Shown: positions 23,902-36,492 of the stretch, in pieces | How positions within the stretch are numbered: position 1 is the stretch's first letter | How the letters are laid out: the number at the start of each line of letters is the position of its first letter | Origin: Juglans regia | Taxonomy: Eukaryota; Streptophyta; Magnoliopsida; Fagales; Juglandaceae | Length of the DNA stretch: 64,000 nt | Direction: 5' to 3' | Assembly (NCBI RefSeq): GCF_001411555.2 | Contig: NC_049908.1 | Coordinates: 28,496,724-28,560,723, forward strand | Program-made: the position numbers and the translations under genes | The notes under the pieces: generated by a model | Databases searched by the model: none | What the model was told of the DNA's origin: nothing | The model's input: only the letters and a program-made list of their open reading frames with translations

Positions 23902-24889
23902 TAATTCTTTAAACTATCCATAAATTGTGAATTGTAGCTGAAGATATGTATAATGTGACCAAAAAAGGACTTGGAAAGTTGGAAGGCATAAGCTCTCAAT
24001 GCTCCGATTGTGACAAAACGAAAACAACGTGCATGAAATATTTTGGCCTTTTTCTTTTCACAACTTCCAATATTGTAAGACATTTGACAGGTACTGTAAT
24101 GCCAAAAATCCTCTAAATTTAAAAATTCCTTCCATGATAAACATGTCTATAAATTATTTTCATCTAAATATTATTTAATTTAAATCAGCCGTAAAAATAA
24201 AATTAAAAAAAAATCCCCTTATTATATCCAATATTTGACATTTGTCAAGGAGAAATTAAAATGATATAAGAACAATTATACTACAGTATGTATATAATTA
24301 ATTATAAAAGAAATATTATTTTATTTACTTTGAAATGCTCTAAGTACGAAAATTTTAAATTAAAATAAAAAATATTAATATTTTAATATGTAATAATAGT
24401 TGAATTGTAATATAGTTGGTGGCGTATCATTGTCCAACACTGGGACGGAACAAGAGCCATCTTAGTTTTTTATATGTTGTTGTGGTTAAAACATTTGAAA
24501 AAATTTATTTATCATTTTCTTTACTTTCTAATTTTTGTTAATCATGGCTGTTTTATTATTGATATTAAATGATAAGCAAATAAATAAACAATAATAATAC
24601 ATATTTTTTTAATCATTTAATCGTTGATAAAATAAAGACGAATATCAATTTTTTTAAGATTATATCCGAAAATCATCGAAATCAAATTCAAACATGCACG
24701 TATAATCTTTTTTGTAACTCTATTTTAAATGGATGTAATTATATAAAACTGAAATAAAAATATTATTTTTAATTTATTATAAAATATGTTATAAAAAATA
24801 AACAATTATTATTATTCAAAATTAAAAAATGGAGCCTTGAAATATTCTCTATTTTACGAGCTATTTGAGCAGCTAATGTCCTAAAATAC

Positions 24890-25066
24890 TTCGTTGGATC
24901 ATTAATTTATCATTACAATTTTTTCAATGTCTAACATAAAATATAATAAATAATTTAACTTTTTCAAATTTCAACACAATGATAATATTAAAAAATAATA
25001 TTATAATAATATTTTATTATCTCAACTCAACTCAACTCAATTCATTTTAACATCCAAACGTATCTA
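24890..25066 (-). mobile_element. MITE of the GTTTGGAT family, reverse orientation
   Basis: Carries ATCATTACAATTTTTTCAA, AAAATATAATAAATAATTTAA and ATAATATTAAAAAATAATAT, then CTCAACTCAACTCAA and CATCCAAACG at its right end. The boundaries are approximate; the next related element begins a few bases further on. Confidence 0.55.
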
Positions 25067-25071
25067 CTAGG

Positions 25072-25439
25072 CCTCATTTGGATGTTAAGATGATCTCAAC
25101 TCATTTCATTTCATCTTATCGTATCTCAACATCCAAACAATACTCATACAAATATTTTTCAGTTTCAAATTTGTAACTTTTCAATTACTTCATCTAATCA
25201 TTATAATTTTCTTAAATTTCAAAAATAAACAAAAAAGCAGTTCAACTCTTTCAAATCTTAAAACAAAAATAATATTAAAAATTTACATTATAATAGTATT
25301 TTAATTTTATAAATTTTTTTATTTAATTTATTCTCTCTCATTTTTTAAAATCTTATAAAAATATCTTAACTAAAACTATTTCACATATTATTTTACTAAT
25401 ATTTATATGTTTATCATTTCAATATCTAAACGAGATCTT
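25072..25439. mobile_element. Composite or nested GTTTGGAT-family MITE
   Basis: Begins CCTCATTTGGATGTTAAG and soon shows an internal CATCCAAACA end near 25127-25140, then continues with a second AT-rich body ending CTAAACGAGATCTTA. It reads as one element inserted in or next to another. The edges are approximate. Confidence 0.45.
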
Positions 25440-25472
25440 ATAGTTGATTGTGACTTTCTTGATATATATTTA

Positions 25473-25679
25473 GGCTTCATTTGTTTTGAGAAAATATCTC
25501 ATCTCATCTCATCTCATCTAATCATTACAACTTTCTCAACTTCCAATATAAAATAAAATAAACAATTCAATTTTTTTCAAATCTTAAAATAAAAATAATA
25601 TTAAAAAATATACTCTAACAATATTTTATTCAATTTTTTAACTTTAATATTATTTCATCTCTGAAAACAAACGAGACCT
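25473..25679. mobile_element. Short MITE with TIR GGcTTCaTTTGTTTTgAGA
   Basis: Left end GGCTTCATTTGTTTTGAGA; right end is the complement GGTCTCGTTTGTTTTCAGA. The interior carries CATCTCATCTCATC and the AT-rich MITE core. This is a TIR variant of the GTTTGGAT family. Confidence 0.6.
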
Positions 25680-26436
25680 TAGTTGTTCGTGTTTAAGTGA
25701 TATTTAGAAATAAAGCTATAAATAATTTTAAAATTTTTGAAAATTGTTATGTTTGCCATACATCACCCTAGTTAAATACAAATATTGGGTGCAGAGGATG
25801 GTTCCATCCCTTTTCCTAGAAATTTCGCAAAGACGGACGCTTTTGGTTCCTGTTGGACCAAAACGCTGTAACGTGTTCTCGACATATGTCTTGCTCTTCC
25901 TCGTCGCTTTGTCAGAAAACCATTACGTCTCTGTCTTTTATTTGGCTTTTCAAATTAAACTAAAACAGAAAAAAAACAAAACAAAAATGAGAGATTTTGT
26001 GAATGAACCAGATTGATGCATCTCGTTTTAGAACATTTTTAGCATACACAATCTAATAATATGTAAAAATAATTAATGATATGTAAAAATAATTTATCTA
26101 TTGAATCATTTTAAAAAAATCTAAATTATAAATAAGATATAACAACGATGACTATTTGATTATTTCGTATAAAGATATTATGTATATTACAAAAGTTATT
26201 AGTTTGGGGGTAAGATAAAACACAAAATTTTCATTTCATCTCATCTTATCTTATTATTACATCTTTTTCAAATCTCCATACAAAATATAATAAATAATTC
26301 AATTTTTTTAAATCTCAATTCAACTTTTTTAAATTCTAAAATAATAATAATATTAAAATATAATATTTTAAATTTTTAAACAAAATACAAAATTTTCATA
26401 TTACCCCTCAAACCTGGTGTTTAGTTTAGCCAAAAG

Positions 26437-26522
26437 CTTGTGACCTGATTGATATAACTCACAACCTTCAAAATGGAGGTCTGGAGTTCGAAACCTCCTC
26501 CTAAATCGGAAAAAAAAAAATG
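26437..26522 (+). mobile_element. tRNA-derived SINE-like fragment
   Basis: It has an A-box-like GTGACCTGATTGATATA, then a B-box-like GGTCTGGAGTTCGAAACC about 50 bp on, then CGG and an A11 tail. The spacing and box sequences resemble a tRNA gene head, but there is no cloverleaf acceptor stem, so this is not a functional tRNA. The same fragment is in copy B (36410-36492). Confidence 0.5.
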
Positions 26523-27846
26523 TTTAGTTCAACCATTTTACAATGCGAATGCTCTTTCTTAATCAAGAAATTTAGGTTCAAATATACGAATTTTATTCAC
26601 ACTTTATCGTAATGGTTTTTTGTCTAATATGGAGTATATGACACCTTCTATACATGGTTTGATTTTAAAGAAAAATTTAAAATTTAGATTTTTTTTTTTT
26701 AGAAATTAAGTATTGGCATATCAATGATGTAAATTGTATGTTGTCTACACTTATTTATAGATTAAATATGATTTGATTTATAAGAAAATTTAAAACTTAA
26801 TTTTTTTTGTTAGAAATTAAATATTAACATATAAATAATACGAATGATGTGTAATCCATACCGATTTATAAATAAAAGTTTTCTCGAAAAAATGAACGAA
26901 TGTCTTTAGTTTGCCAATTCAAAACTAGTGACCGGACCTAGGCCCAGCCCATGTGGCCATGTTGCAGCCTCAGACCCGAGTACGTCAGAATCTTGTAAAC
27001 TCGTGTGCATTACCAACCACTGTCGCAATATTTAACAAGAAACACGTTATAATAATTCTATATACAATCGTAAAATATGTAAATATCGCGTAATCATTTT
27101 AAAAAAAAATAAAATATATTATTAAAAAATTTATTTTTTTATGTGAATCTTATATTTTATTTATTTATTTTTAAATGATTACACAGCGATTATACAAGTC
27201 ATGATTACATATAATAGTTGATGAGAAAAGAACGAGAAGAAAGAAAAAAATATGTATTTTAAAGGAAGAATTATGCTATGTGTTAAGACTCTCGTTCCAT
27301 TATATTAAAATATGACATTGTCCATCATATTTGACTGGCTCTTTACAAAATGATAATGATATATGCAAGCTTCAAATATATAAGTTTCGTGTAGATTTTT
27401 TATAAAAAAATGAATTCTACTACTCATTTTTTCTCAATAGAATCTATTTTTTTATTTTGTATAAAAAGCTTGCGTAAGACTTGTACATTTAGAACTTATC
27501 GGAAGCATTACTTTATCAAGTTGCTCCAAAATTAAGGTTTGCTAAAAGCTACGGCAAGGTTGATTTGATTGGGCACGTACCCCACACGTTTAAGAATGCT
27601 TATAAAGTATTGCTTTCAAGTTGTCTTGCATGAACCCAATATTCCTATATGGTTCAACAAAATTGAAGGTCCTCCCTGTAACGCGATAAGGCCTTTTGCT
27701 TGAATGTATTGTTTGCATTGCCGTGCAGGCGTGAGTCTTGCTTATGTGTTAAAGAGTCAGTCGTTGGATTTGTTTGAGTCATTGAATTTGTCAATTGAGT
27801 CATGTTTGATAGTTTATTTCCTGGTATATTTTGGTCAGATGTCTAT

Positions 27847-28172
27847 AGTTACATTTGGATGTTGAGCTGAGCTCAGTTCTTTATGAATAATAGTGAGTTG
27901 AGTAGTGGATGAATTTATGTGAGACCAATCTAAACTGAGTTTAAAGTATGTTTGAATGTTAAGATGAGTTTATTACTTTTTATGGAAAGTTGAAAAAAGT
28001 TTTGGATCTAACATATAAAGATATGTTAAGTTGAAAAAACTTGTAGATCTCACGTGTAAAGAAGTTTTGAGTTGAGATGATTTTAATAATTTGAGAGTTG
28101 AGTATTTGAATGTTAAACTCATTTTAGAAATTAGACTGAGTTCAACTGAGTCTTGCAACCAAACGCAGCCAA
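27847..28172 (+). mobile_element. MITE family 2, copy A
   Basis: Starts GTTACATTTGGATGTTGAGC and ends ACCAAACGCAGCC, with CTGAGCTCAG near the left end and GTTCAACTGAG near the right. The same element is in copy B at about 37813-38137, where it has many more transition differences than the flanking DNA does. Confidence 0.7.
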
Positions 28173-28781
28173 TCATGTCATTGATTTATCTTGTAAGGAG
28201 GAGGCCAGGTTCCAAATAACAATTCCTATTTTTCTTTCATTAAACAGCATAGTCTAACTTATGTAAATGAGTAATACTATTATTCATCCTAAATTTTGTG
28301 ATCTCCCTTCACATTTGATAATATGACATATTTTAAGTAGTAGTTCATTCACCGTAAAAAACGCACCACATCAGCAAGTGACTAAGAATGACACAAAGTA
28401 AGACAAACATAATCATTTCTCTATGATCAGTCCCTGCATCTTTCCCGGTCGATTGCCTCGTGATCAGATTTCTTACACGAGCTCAAACTTCCACTTAAAC
28501 CCAAGTTGTCTTTTATAATGTTTCATGTTAGGCATCGTGATTCTTTGCACTATATAGTAAGTAGCGTCTAACCAGGCATAACAATGCATATTTTCTAATC
28601 TAGCCATTTTTCTTTGGTCATAGTGTGGAATTGCACCTTGGCATGCCATCACACCCATGGAGACAGCTAAATCCATTTAATATCATTCCACCTACAATGG
28701 AGCCATTCCCATATTCCATAATTTCCATACCTTAAATATAGATTACATTGAAGAACGCATGGCAACTTGACATTTACAACA

Positions 28782-31065
28782 TCATTTCAGCGCAGTACAA
28801 GGATGCACTTGCAGAGCTGGAGAAAAAGGAGATGAGTGAAAAAAGAGACAAATAGCAGAAATGTCATCCATTGCAATGCCGCGCCTCTTGCTCTTCCATC
28901 CATGTACAGCAAACTCGACAAGACGTTTGGCTGACTTCACCCTGTCTGGTGTCGAAGATATAATTTCTACAGCTTCTTGATTGGAGACAACATCCCATAC
29001 CTAATGGAGAAATGCAGTGAAAATGTCTTAGTGGATTTTATAGCACTATCATGCAAAAGAAGTCTTTCAGAAACTTCTATGAACACATTCAGCAATGGCA
29101 ATATGTTTCCAGCATAAATCAAATAACCGAAACAAAAAAAATTTACAGTTTGGGAGCTCTTTCTTGGATTAGCGGAATAAGGATGCTCAAGTTGCAACTT
29201 CATTTGTGTAATAGGCATTATCTTGAGTTTTCATGACACAAACATTACAATGGCACATACTGACTGAACTTGTTTCATAAATCTTCTACTCAGAAATGGA
29301 GTAAAATATTAAAGGTGCACAGATATGTCAGAACAAAGAGCTGGAGCCAAACCAAGTATGAGAGCGATAGTAATTCCAATACTATTCTCTTTAAAACATC
29401 CTGTGATGGTCATCCATTAAGTTCATTTTTTGATTGCATAAAGCATAATCTACTTGAGGTATGATGCATACCCCATCAGTGGCCAGCACGACAAATTGGT
29501 CTCGGCTGGTTATATTCCTCTGTGTCACTTCCGGCACAGAAATTAGTCCAAAGCCCTTTACACAGTAATCCCCAAAGGCTCTAGACATTGCCAGTCCTGG
29601 TGATTCCTCATCTGGCAGCCAGACTCTATGCACCCCTGGCTCATCATGCAAACAGAAGACTCGCCCTTGACACTGATGTATCCTCTCAGCCTCGTCTGCA
29701 AACAAAATCAACACAGAAGTTAAGATTTTTTTCTCTGTTTCCCCAGAGAGACCGATATGGAAAGAGACTGACGAGGTAGATTGGGCTTCAAGTCGACGGT
29801 AAGCTGAACTGGTACCAAGCTTCCATCATCTGAAGTGGTAGCCAACACAGCTCGGGAGTCGCCAACGTTTGAAATAACAATGAGTTCACCCTGGAAAATA
29901 AAACTGTCAAGTTAATCCTGATCACCTCTTAAATCACAACATGTAATTCTTTGACAGTGCATTCAAATTTGCCATGCACTTGAGCTTCCCTAAGATAGTA
30001 TTTCATGGTGATCAGAAATGCCCAATCTATCCCTACGAGCTTCGCCCTCTTGTTCAACTTAGGAGAACTAATAAATGATTACAAAAGAGGTCACCTAGTT
30101 TTCATCCCAAAATATTCGCTAGCAGATTTGCATAGAGTCAATTTGTCATAAGTGCAAAAGCAAATTACCTGTCGAACAATTGTGAGTGCAGTTGTTCCAC
30201 TGTAGAATGAATCTATTTTTCGATGTTTCTCAAGTTCCTGATCAATGGCCGCACAAGTCTTTAGGTAGGAATGCTTCCATATATTGAACCAATTATGCTT
30301 TTTATCAGATTCCAAGTCACATTCTGGGTCAAGAGAAGTTTGAGCTAGTGTCTCCTGCCAATTGCATAGAAGAGATGGTGGCATCGATTCTCTGACCATT
30401 TTTGCCACAAAATGGCCCCAAGGGCCATGCCCATCAAAAATCCCACAAAAGACCATGTCCTCTTGGCATCCAAAGTCCTATCACCAAAATCAACATTGTC
30501 CACATCAGTTGATGATGTAAGTGAGAATGCTCTGATCGTCAACATTGGAAAATTTGTTAGACACTAGGCTGCTGTACAGTTTCCCTATTTAGATTGTTTC
30601 CTTACTTAGATTGTTACCTTATTTACATCTTATTTGTAGGCTGTATTTAAGGGAATTCTGGACTATTTAATAAGAAGGAAACTCTCCATTGAGAGTCATT
30701 CAAACCAATTTGACAAAATAAACGTGAATTGAACCTAGTATTGGTTATAGATTGTTGAACCTCGTACATGTCTAGGTATTAAATGATGGAAAATAAGAAA
30801 TCTGCCAAGGGTCTAAGCATACCTCCCACACAATGCAGCAATCCTGGTTCACTCCCTTCTGGCCTCTTTTTGAGAAAACTGAGGCAAAGTTATTCGAACC
30901 ATCAATATTCACGAAGCCAGAAGTGCGTAAAATCAAGTCATTCTTCTTTGCCTCCTTTGCCATCTCTTCTGCGGCTTCTCTTCCAGTGCGGTCTTCAGAC
31001 TTCCTCCCCTTTCTGAATGAAAATGACCTCGTGAGCCCATTGAACATGTAGGATAAATGCCCCAT
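28782..31065 (-). CDS. Clade-E growth-regulating (EGR-type) protein phosphatase 2C, copy A
   Basis: Intact five-exon gene: 30823-31065, 30169-30477, 29773-29890, 29472-29695, 28782-29000; 1113 nt, 370 residues. It is a Mg/Mn-dependent Ser/Thr phosphatase. Motifs in order: N-terminal MGHLS (glycine 2, myristoylation context), NQDCCIVWEDFG, FCGIFDGHGPWGH (metal Asp and Gly-His, about residues 91-103), YSGTTALTIVRQ, NVGDSRAVLA, SRAFGDYCVK, LATDGVWDVVSNQE and the C-terminal MDDISAICLF. Overall similarity is to Arabidopsis EGR1/2/3; Arabidopsis EGR2 is known to be myristoylated, to sit at the plasma membrane and to inhibit OST1 kinase. One odd residue: DLKPN replaces the family's DFKPN at 218. A non-coding first exon ends at 32239 and splices to 31132. 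Copy B at 38917 differs at about seven residues. Confidence 0.93.
30540..30780. mobile_element. Possible LTR fragment in PP2C intron 1 (copy A)
   Basis: The intron between 30478 and 30822 is largely made of sequence resembling a Copia LTR: TGTTAGACACTAGG at one side, a TTTAAGGGAATTCTGG and TAATAAGAAGGAAACTCTC stretch like an LTR transcription start, and a TGAATTGAACCTAG end. Copy B has it too (about 40682-40920), so it predates the duplication. The ends are not defined. Confidence 0.35.
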
Positions 31066-31131
31066 CAACTCCAAATTGATTTCCACCACCCACCAATATG
31101 AGTTGTGGTGCTTCCTTTTTGTAGACTCAAA

Positions 31132-32330
31132 TCTGGACATGGAGATTTTATAACAATCACATACAGGACATAGGGATCAAGAAAATAACGAGTTCAAAGA
31201 AAAGAAAATGCTTTAATATTCTTAAGGAAGGAAGCATTCTCTTTCTCAATATTTTTCTCCGAGATTCTTTCTCGAGAACCAAACAGAAGCATGTTGAATC
31301 AAGTGATAATGTAATAAAAGACATGATCCGACTCAGAAGCTAAGAGACTCAGAATTTGTTCACAAGAAACAAACCAAAAACTTGGATGTAGAAACATATT
31401 TTAATCATCAGTCTAGAATTCCTTTAAAATATGAGGAAAAAACCTGCCTTTAAATTCTCTTAGCTTTGCATGGTATGCTGTAAGTTCTTTATTTTTCAGC
31501 TGAGAAAGGTAAATAAAAGGAAAAGAAAAAAAAAACTGAAATTCTTATAATCTTTCCCTTCTTATTTTCTTCCATCCCTTGAAAAGTGAAATAAACGGAA
31601 ACGGAGCGAATTTGGATCGTGTTCTTTTATTTTCATCATTTTGCTTTCCAGCATTTTCTCAGAGTCTAAACGAAAAGTAACAATATTTTTGGATGTTGAG
31701 ACAATGTATGAAATCTAGAAACAAAAAAATCTTAAGGCCTGTGGTATTCTATATCATTAGGACCCAAAAACCATTAAACAGATATCCAGACAGCTTATTA
31801 CCCGACTGAAAGAAATAATATTTAAGAACCAATATAAAAAGAAAAGGATAAAGAAGGCGATTCATAGTCCTCATTTTGTTTTCTCCCTCAACTTTCTCGA
31901 AGACCAAACAAAACCCGCAAAGAAACATCTGATAAAGGAAACCAAAACAAGCTAAGTTGATCTTCCCATCCATCACCGACTGGACAAAAACATAACGCAC
32001 GGTTCTTCAAGACTTTCTTTTCCATCCCAATTTTCGCCCCAATTAAACAATATTCAGAAGAAGACTCATACAGAAAACACACACGGCTGAGCTGGGTTTC
32101 TCATCCCACAAAAGCCAAACCAAAACAAAAACAAAGCCCAGAACTTTCCTTTCTTTTTTCTTTCATCGAACAAAAAACAGAACCTAATCCAGAAACTTCA
32201 TAGAAAACAAAACCAAACCAACTAAATAGGGAACATACCTTGAGTTTCCAGCGACTTCTTTACTTGATAATGAGGCACTAGAGCGACGGAATCTGACGCA
32301 GTCGGCGTAAAATGGACTTTCCCAGCCGAA
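31132..32330 (-). promoter_or_regulatory. PP2C copy A 5' leader: non-coding exon, intron and proximal promoter
   Basis: A GTATGT donor at 32238-32233 (exon ending CTCAAG) pairs with a CAG acceptor at 31133-31135, giving a leader intron of about 1.1 kb upstream of the ATG. The exon above 32239 is GC-richer with GACGC and CGACTGCGTCAG-like stretches. The transcription start is not determined. The same arrangement in copy B uses 42390 and 41277. Confidence 0.6.
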
Positions 32331-32842
32331 ATGAGACGCAACTCCGACCAGCCGAACTGAGAGTTCGAGAAAACGAAGCTAAAGTAGCATGGCAATCCAT
32401 AATGGTAGGTTGTTATGTTTGTTTGGCTGTAAATCTATCCGAGGAGAAGAAAACAAAGGACAGGGCGATAGAACCTTTGCTGCATACAAACAACAATCAC
32501 TATACGTAATCTACCTTTGGAGCTAAAAAAGGCTTGCTTTTTAGTTTAAAAGCTGGCTTTCTTTTCTACTCTCTCTATGAGTCACAAATATTCTGTCCTA
32601 CTCTGGTTCAAGCATTTTATAATAAGAGAATTAAATAAAAAATAATGATAATTTTATAAATTAATATTATTTAATATGACATTTTAAATTATATTTGCTG
32701 TAAAAATAAATCTATTACAATAATTTATTAGACTTACCTTTTTGTAGTTTTCTTGGCAGAGAATGGATCTTACTGACAAATGAATACTATTTTTAATAAT
32801 TTAATTAGAGTACAAGTTCATTATAAGTGGGTTATAATTAGG

Positions 32843-33047
32843 TTCGTTTAGATATAAAAATATTCTAAATCTATTTAATATCATCTCATAATTATAATTT
32901 TTTTAAATTTTTATATAAAATATAATAAATAATTTAATTTTTTCAAATCATAAAATAATAATAATATTAAAAAATAATATTCTAACAATATTTTATTCAA
33001 CTCATTTAAAATCATTTCTTCTCATTTCACTGTTTAAACGAGCCCAT
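32843..33047. mobile_element. GTTTGGAT-family MITE, copy A
   Basis: Starts GGTTCGTTTAGATATAAA and ends GTTTAAACGAGCCC; the interior has AAAATATAATAAATAATTTAA and ATAATATTAAAAAATAATAT. It is present at the same place in copy B (about 42989-43195), but the two are clearly more diverged than the DNA around them. Confidence 0.7.
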
Positions 33048-33599
33048 ATCTTACTTGAACAAGTCACCTATAGTAAAATGATTTGATGAGAATGTCTTGA
33101 AAGGAAAGATTATAATATCTAAAGTCAATTTGGGGGGAGAGATTAAAATTAGAAAATGATTATATATTTTTTATTTATTGATAGAAATTCTAACATGCCC
33201 ATAAATTTCTCACATGAATTTTCACATTTCATATTGATAATTGAAGATCAATTTACATGGACTTTATGGAGTCTTTCAATCGAGTGGTAGTCACATTTCA
33301 ATTCGTGTGTTTGTTTTTCTTATTTTTAAAATAAAATAATTTCATATTTCAAGGCAAAATGCTTCAATTTGCCTTGAAATATTTGAATGATAAGACACGT
33401 ACACGCCTTTTTGTAGAAAAAATAAATATGAATTAGCTGTTTGAAAAGCAAAATATCTCACCCTCCAAGTATCTGCCTCTTTATGTTCCATGTGGTACTT
33501 GATTTCAGACAACTTGAACTGTCGATATCCAATTATTTTGGAACTAGATATTTTGGGAATTATGGAACCCAATTCCTACTTTTATCCTATCTAATAAAA

Positions 33600-33790
33600 T
33601 ATAACTGTTACAGATAAAAAAAAAATTATATAAAAAAATTTTATAAATTGATATGATTTTATAAAATTATTTAAATTTATTTTATAATAAAAGTAACTTT
33701 ACAACCTGACGTACCACATCAAACTATATCAATTTGTGAGTTTATTTTTATATAATCTCTTTATAGTTAAAGAATTTTCCTTATAAAATA
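33600..33790. mobile_element. Unclassified AT-rich MITE-like sequence, copy A
   Basis: AT-rich block with inverted ends (ATAAAAAAATTTTATAAATTGATATG against its near-complement ATCAATTTGTGAG..TTATATAATCTC). The matching block in copy B (43742-43935) shows more differences than its surroundings. The boundaries are approximate. Confidence 0.4.
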
Positions 33791-34289
33791 GACGAGTTTG
33801 GCTTATTTATTTTTTTTAAATATCCTTATGTGTATATTTATTTTTAAATAAAATACATCAATTATGGCCTAACAAGATAAATTTGATTAATAATTAGGTG
33901 GGGGAGATTACGATGCCATGTTGTATTTTTAATTTATAAACTCTAATAATATAATGTTTTACCCAAAATAAAATCTTCTGTTCAACGATCACAACCATTC
34001 GATTAATTTAATTCTTTTTTAGATTGATTGTATAGAATAATATAATATGAATGAATGAGTGGTTGGTGGAAAATAATTGTTTTAGCAAATGTGACGGCTA
34101 TGAACTTTGCATCATATGATTAATGTGACGTAATTAATATTATTAAATATATAATATCTATTCTGGGAATAGTTTATTAAGATATTTTTCAATTTTCATT
34201 GAGATAAACAAAAAATAATGATAACATGCCACAATTCTAAAATGTGGTAAATGTGGTATATCATCTTTTCTCCTTTTTAACTTTTTTAT

Positions 34290-34445
34290 AAACGTGAACA
34301 GTAATAAATAGTATACAGTATTAATAATAAATAGTGCTGAACAATACAAACAGTATAATCATGCTACAGTAATCAACGGTGCTCGTAAATAGTAATTAAC
34401 AGTGCTCGTGAACAGTGATAAACAGTACTAAACAGTAATATAAAT
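34290..34445. repeat. AACAGT/AATAGT-rich degenerate repeat, copy A
   Basis: About ten irregular copies of an AACAGTA/AATAGTA motif interspersed with GTGCTCGT. The copy B equivalent (44409-44540) lacks roughly 20 bp, consistent with slippage. No coding potential. Confidence 0.6.
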
Positions 34446-35408
34446 GATAGAATTTTGTTAAATATTTTTAAGAAAATAAAATCATATAAATAATTAGAAT
34501 TTTTAATATAATTTAAATCTCATAATATTTTTAATTAACTAAAATTATTTAAATAAAATAATTTTCTACCATTATATTATTTTTAGAGTTTCCAAAATAT
34601 AAAAGACTTATTTTAATGATGAAAAAATATGAGAACAATATAAAAATAAAAGATTCTGTATTTTTTCGGTGCTCCCTGAATCATTGAGTATTGTTGTTGA
34701 ATTTTACACAATTTATATATTTTGCTAAGAAAACTATTGTTAAAATATCAAAAAAAAATTAATTTTCATATTACTCATAATACAGTAATGTTTTGTTATC
34801 ATTATGATACTTGTTAAAATTTATTTTTCTACTCTTGTATGTTAAATTATTAATTAATTAATTTTTTTTTTTAAATATATTTTTTTTTTAGACATATCAA
34901 TTTTTTAGACACATCATTTTTTATTAGACAAATAGGCAAACGTTCAAATTATATAACTGGTAATATATATATAAGTGTGAATGAGTGACTATCTAACTTT
35001 TGTTCATCCGTTTTTCTTCCGTTTTCTTTTTTTGTTTTACCCGTTTTGTCGCAACCCATGTGCACAACTATGCTTTTGTCCTCATTCGCATAATTACGTT
35101 ATTGCTTGTCCTCTAATTCATGTTGAAAAATACAATTAGATTTTTTGTTCTTCTAATATTAATTAGAATATAATAATAATAATAATAAAATGTTAATATC
35201 TTACAAATAATCTCAATTGAAGATTTTTGTTTATTAAACTTTTGTGGAACAAATTAACAACTTAAGATTTTTCTTTTATATTTCTTATTAGAGTTTAAAA
35301 TAATAGTATAAAAAATAGATCGTGTCATAAAAAATGTGAAAATTTGATTTTTCTTTTTAATAAAATCTACTTTTTTATAAAAAAAATTGAGCGAGATTTG
35401 AACATTTA

Positions 35409-35588
35409 GGTTGTGTTTGGATGTTGAAGTGAGTTGAGTTGAGATAATAAAATATTGTTAGAATATTATTTTTTAATATTATTATTATTTTAAAATTTAA
35501 AAAAATTGAATTATTTATTATATTTTGTATTGAGATTTGAAAAAGTTGTAATGATGAGTTGAGATGAATTTGAGATCCAAACTCACCC
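35409..35588 (+). mobile_element. 180-bp GTTTGGAT-family MITE present in copy A only
   Basis: Starts GGTTGTGTTTGGATGTTG and ends GATCCAAACTCACCC. Copy B runs straight through this position (ACATTTAGAACTTGTCC near 45852), so this is a presence/absence difference between duplicates. Flanks are TTA on the left and TAA on the right. It is nearly the same length and design as the 38339-38517 element. Confidence 0.8.
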
Positions 35589-36409
35589 TAACTTGTCCAC
35601 TAAAAAAGATGCGAGTGCACTTCTTGAGTAGGTGGCTGAATCCGGATCTCCGCAACAATGGTGGAAGAAATTTGAGTTAGCAATATGGAGGTGGAGCCGA
35701 GGGGAAAGGTGGTGATGAGGTGGTCCCACTCCCACCCATACCCATTAACATCATGGATGACCAGTGCTATGTCCTGGTCTGTGCCGGAGGATCCAACCCA
35801 CCCTATAAAGCCATGAATTATATGGTCGGTAACATTTATCTCCAAGATGGTATGCAATTGCATGCAAAACACAATTAAGATCTTTAATTTTTTAGTGAAA
35901 TTATATCGCTCTATGTTTAAACAGATAAATATAGTATTAATTTTTTTTTTTTTTTTTATAAATCAAGTCTTATCATATTAATAGCATGGATCGAGATCTG
36001 GAGTTCGAAACTCTCATGTCCAAATAATAATAAATAAAAAAAATAGCATGGATGATAATTTGAGCCTTTTGCTAATTGTTGCAATCCTATTATAGCCATA
36101 TAGAATGAGTTTCCTAGTCCACATGCTGATACACCTCCTACGACACTTTGTATAGTGTCATCAATCTGCTCTCAAGTACTACACTCACCGGCCTAAAACT
36201 CTCTAATCTTCGTCTCAACTATTCCCACTAAAGAAAGCTTGTGCTCTAGGATATAAAATATAATAAACAATTCAACTTTTTCAAATCTCAATTCAACTTT
36301 TTCAAATTATAAAATAATAATAATATTAAAATATAATATTTTAAACTTTCAAACAAAACATAAAATTTTCATCTCACCTCTCGAACTTGGTGTTTAGTTT
36401 AGCCAAAGG

Positions 36410-36492
36410 CTTGTGACCTAATTGATATAACTCACAACCTTCAAAATGGAGATCTGGAGTTCGAAACTCCCTCCCAAATAGAAAAAAAAAAA
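36410..36492 (+). mobile_element. tRNA-derived SINE-like fragment (copy B)
   Basis: Duplicate of 26437-26522, with the same A-box-like and B-box-like segments (GTGACCTAATTGATATA and GATCTGGAGTTCGAAACTCC) and an A-rich tail. It now has B-box changes and is non-functional. Confidence 0.5.

Larger units (their letters stand above)
21518..26281. other. TPR3 5' UTR/promoter and AT-rich intergenic DNA
   Basis: The first few hundred bases above 21517 are GC-richer and should contain the TPR3 5' UTR and core promoter; frames here (21440-21904) look like UTR. From about 22160 to 26281 the DNA is extremely AT-rich, full of homopolymers and MITE remnants (listed separately). A plus-strand frame at 25744-26016 (90 codons) has no recognisable domain. 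No gene is supported. Confidence 0.55.
26282..36254. repeat. Tandem segmental duplication, copy A (about 10.0 kb)
   Basis: The block runs in the same order and orientation as 36255-46934. Shared landmarks include AAAATATAATAAATAATTC at the left end, the tRNA-like SINE, the GCAAGCTTCAAATATATAAG block, the whole PP2C gene, the AACAGT-rich patch and the GAAAGCTTGTGCTCTA end. The left break falls inside MITE sequence. At the junction, GTGCTCTAGGATA runs straight into TAAAATATAATAAA, with only a few bases of shared sequence between the two ends. Confidence 0.93.

Noticed and set aside
25744..26016. 90-codon plus-strand frame in AT-rich DNA
   Set aside because: No domain, no homology I recognise, lysine-rich low-complexity end and no gene-like context.
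26437..26522. Functional tRNA gene
   Set aside because: A-box- and B-box-like words are present but no acceptor or anticodon stem can be folded; it ends in an A tail, so it was called SINE-like instead.
28473..28676. 67-codon minus-strand frame conserved in both duplicates (also 38608-38811)
   Set aside because: It lies just past the PP2C stop and is conserved only because the whole block is duplicated; no family resemblance. Most likely 3' UTR.
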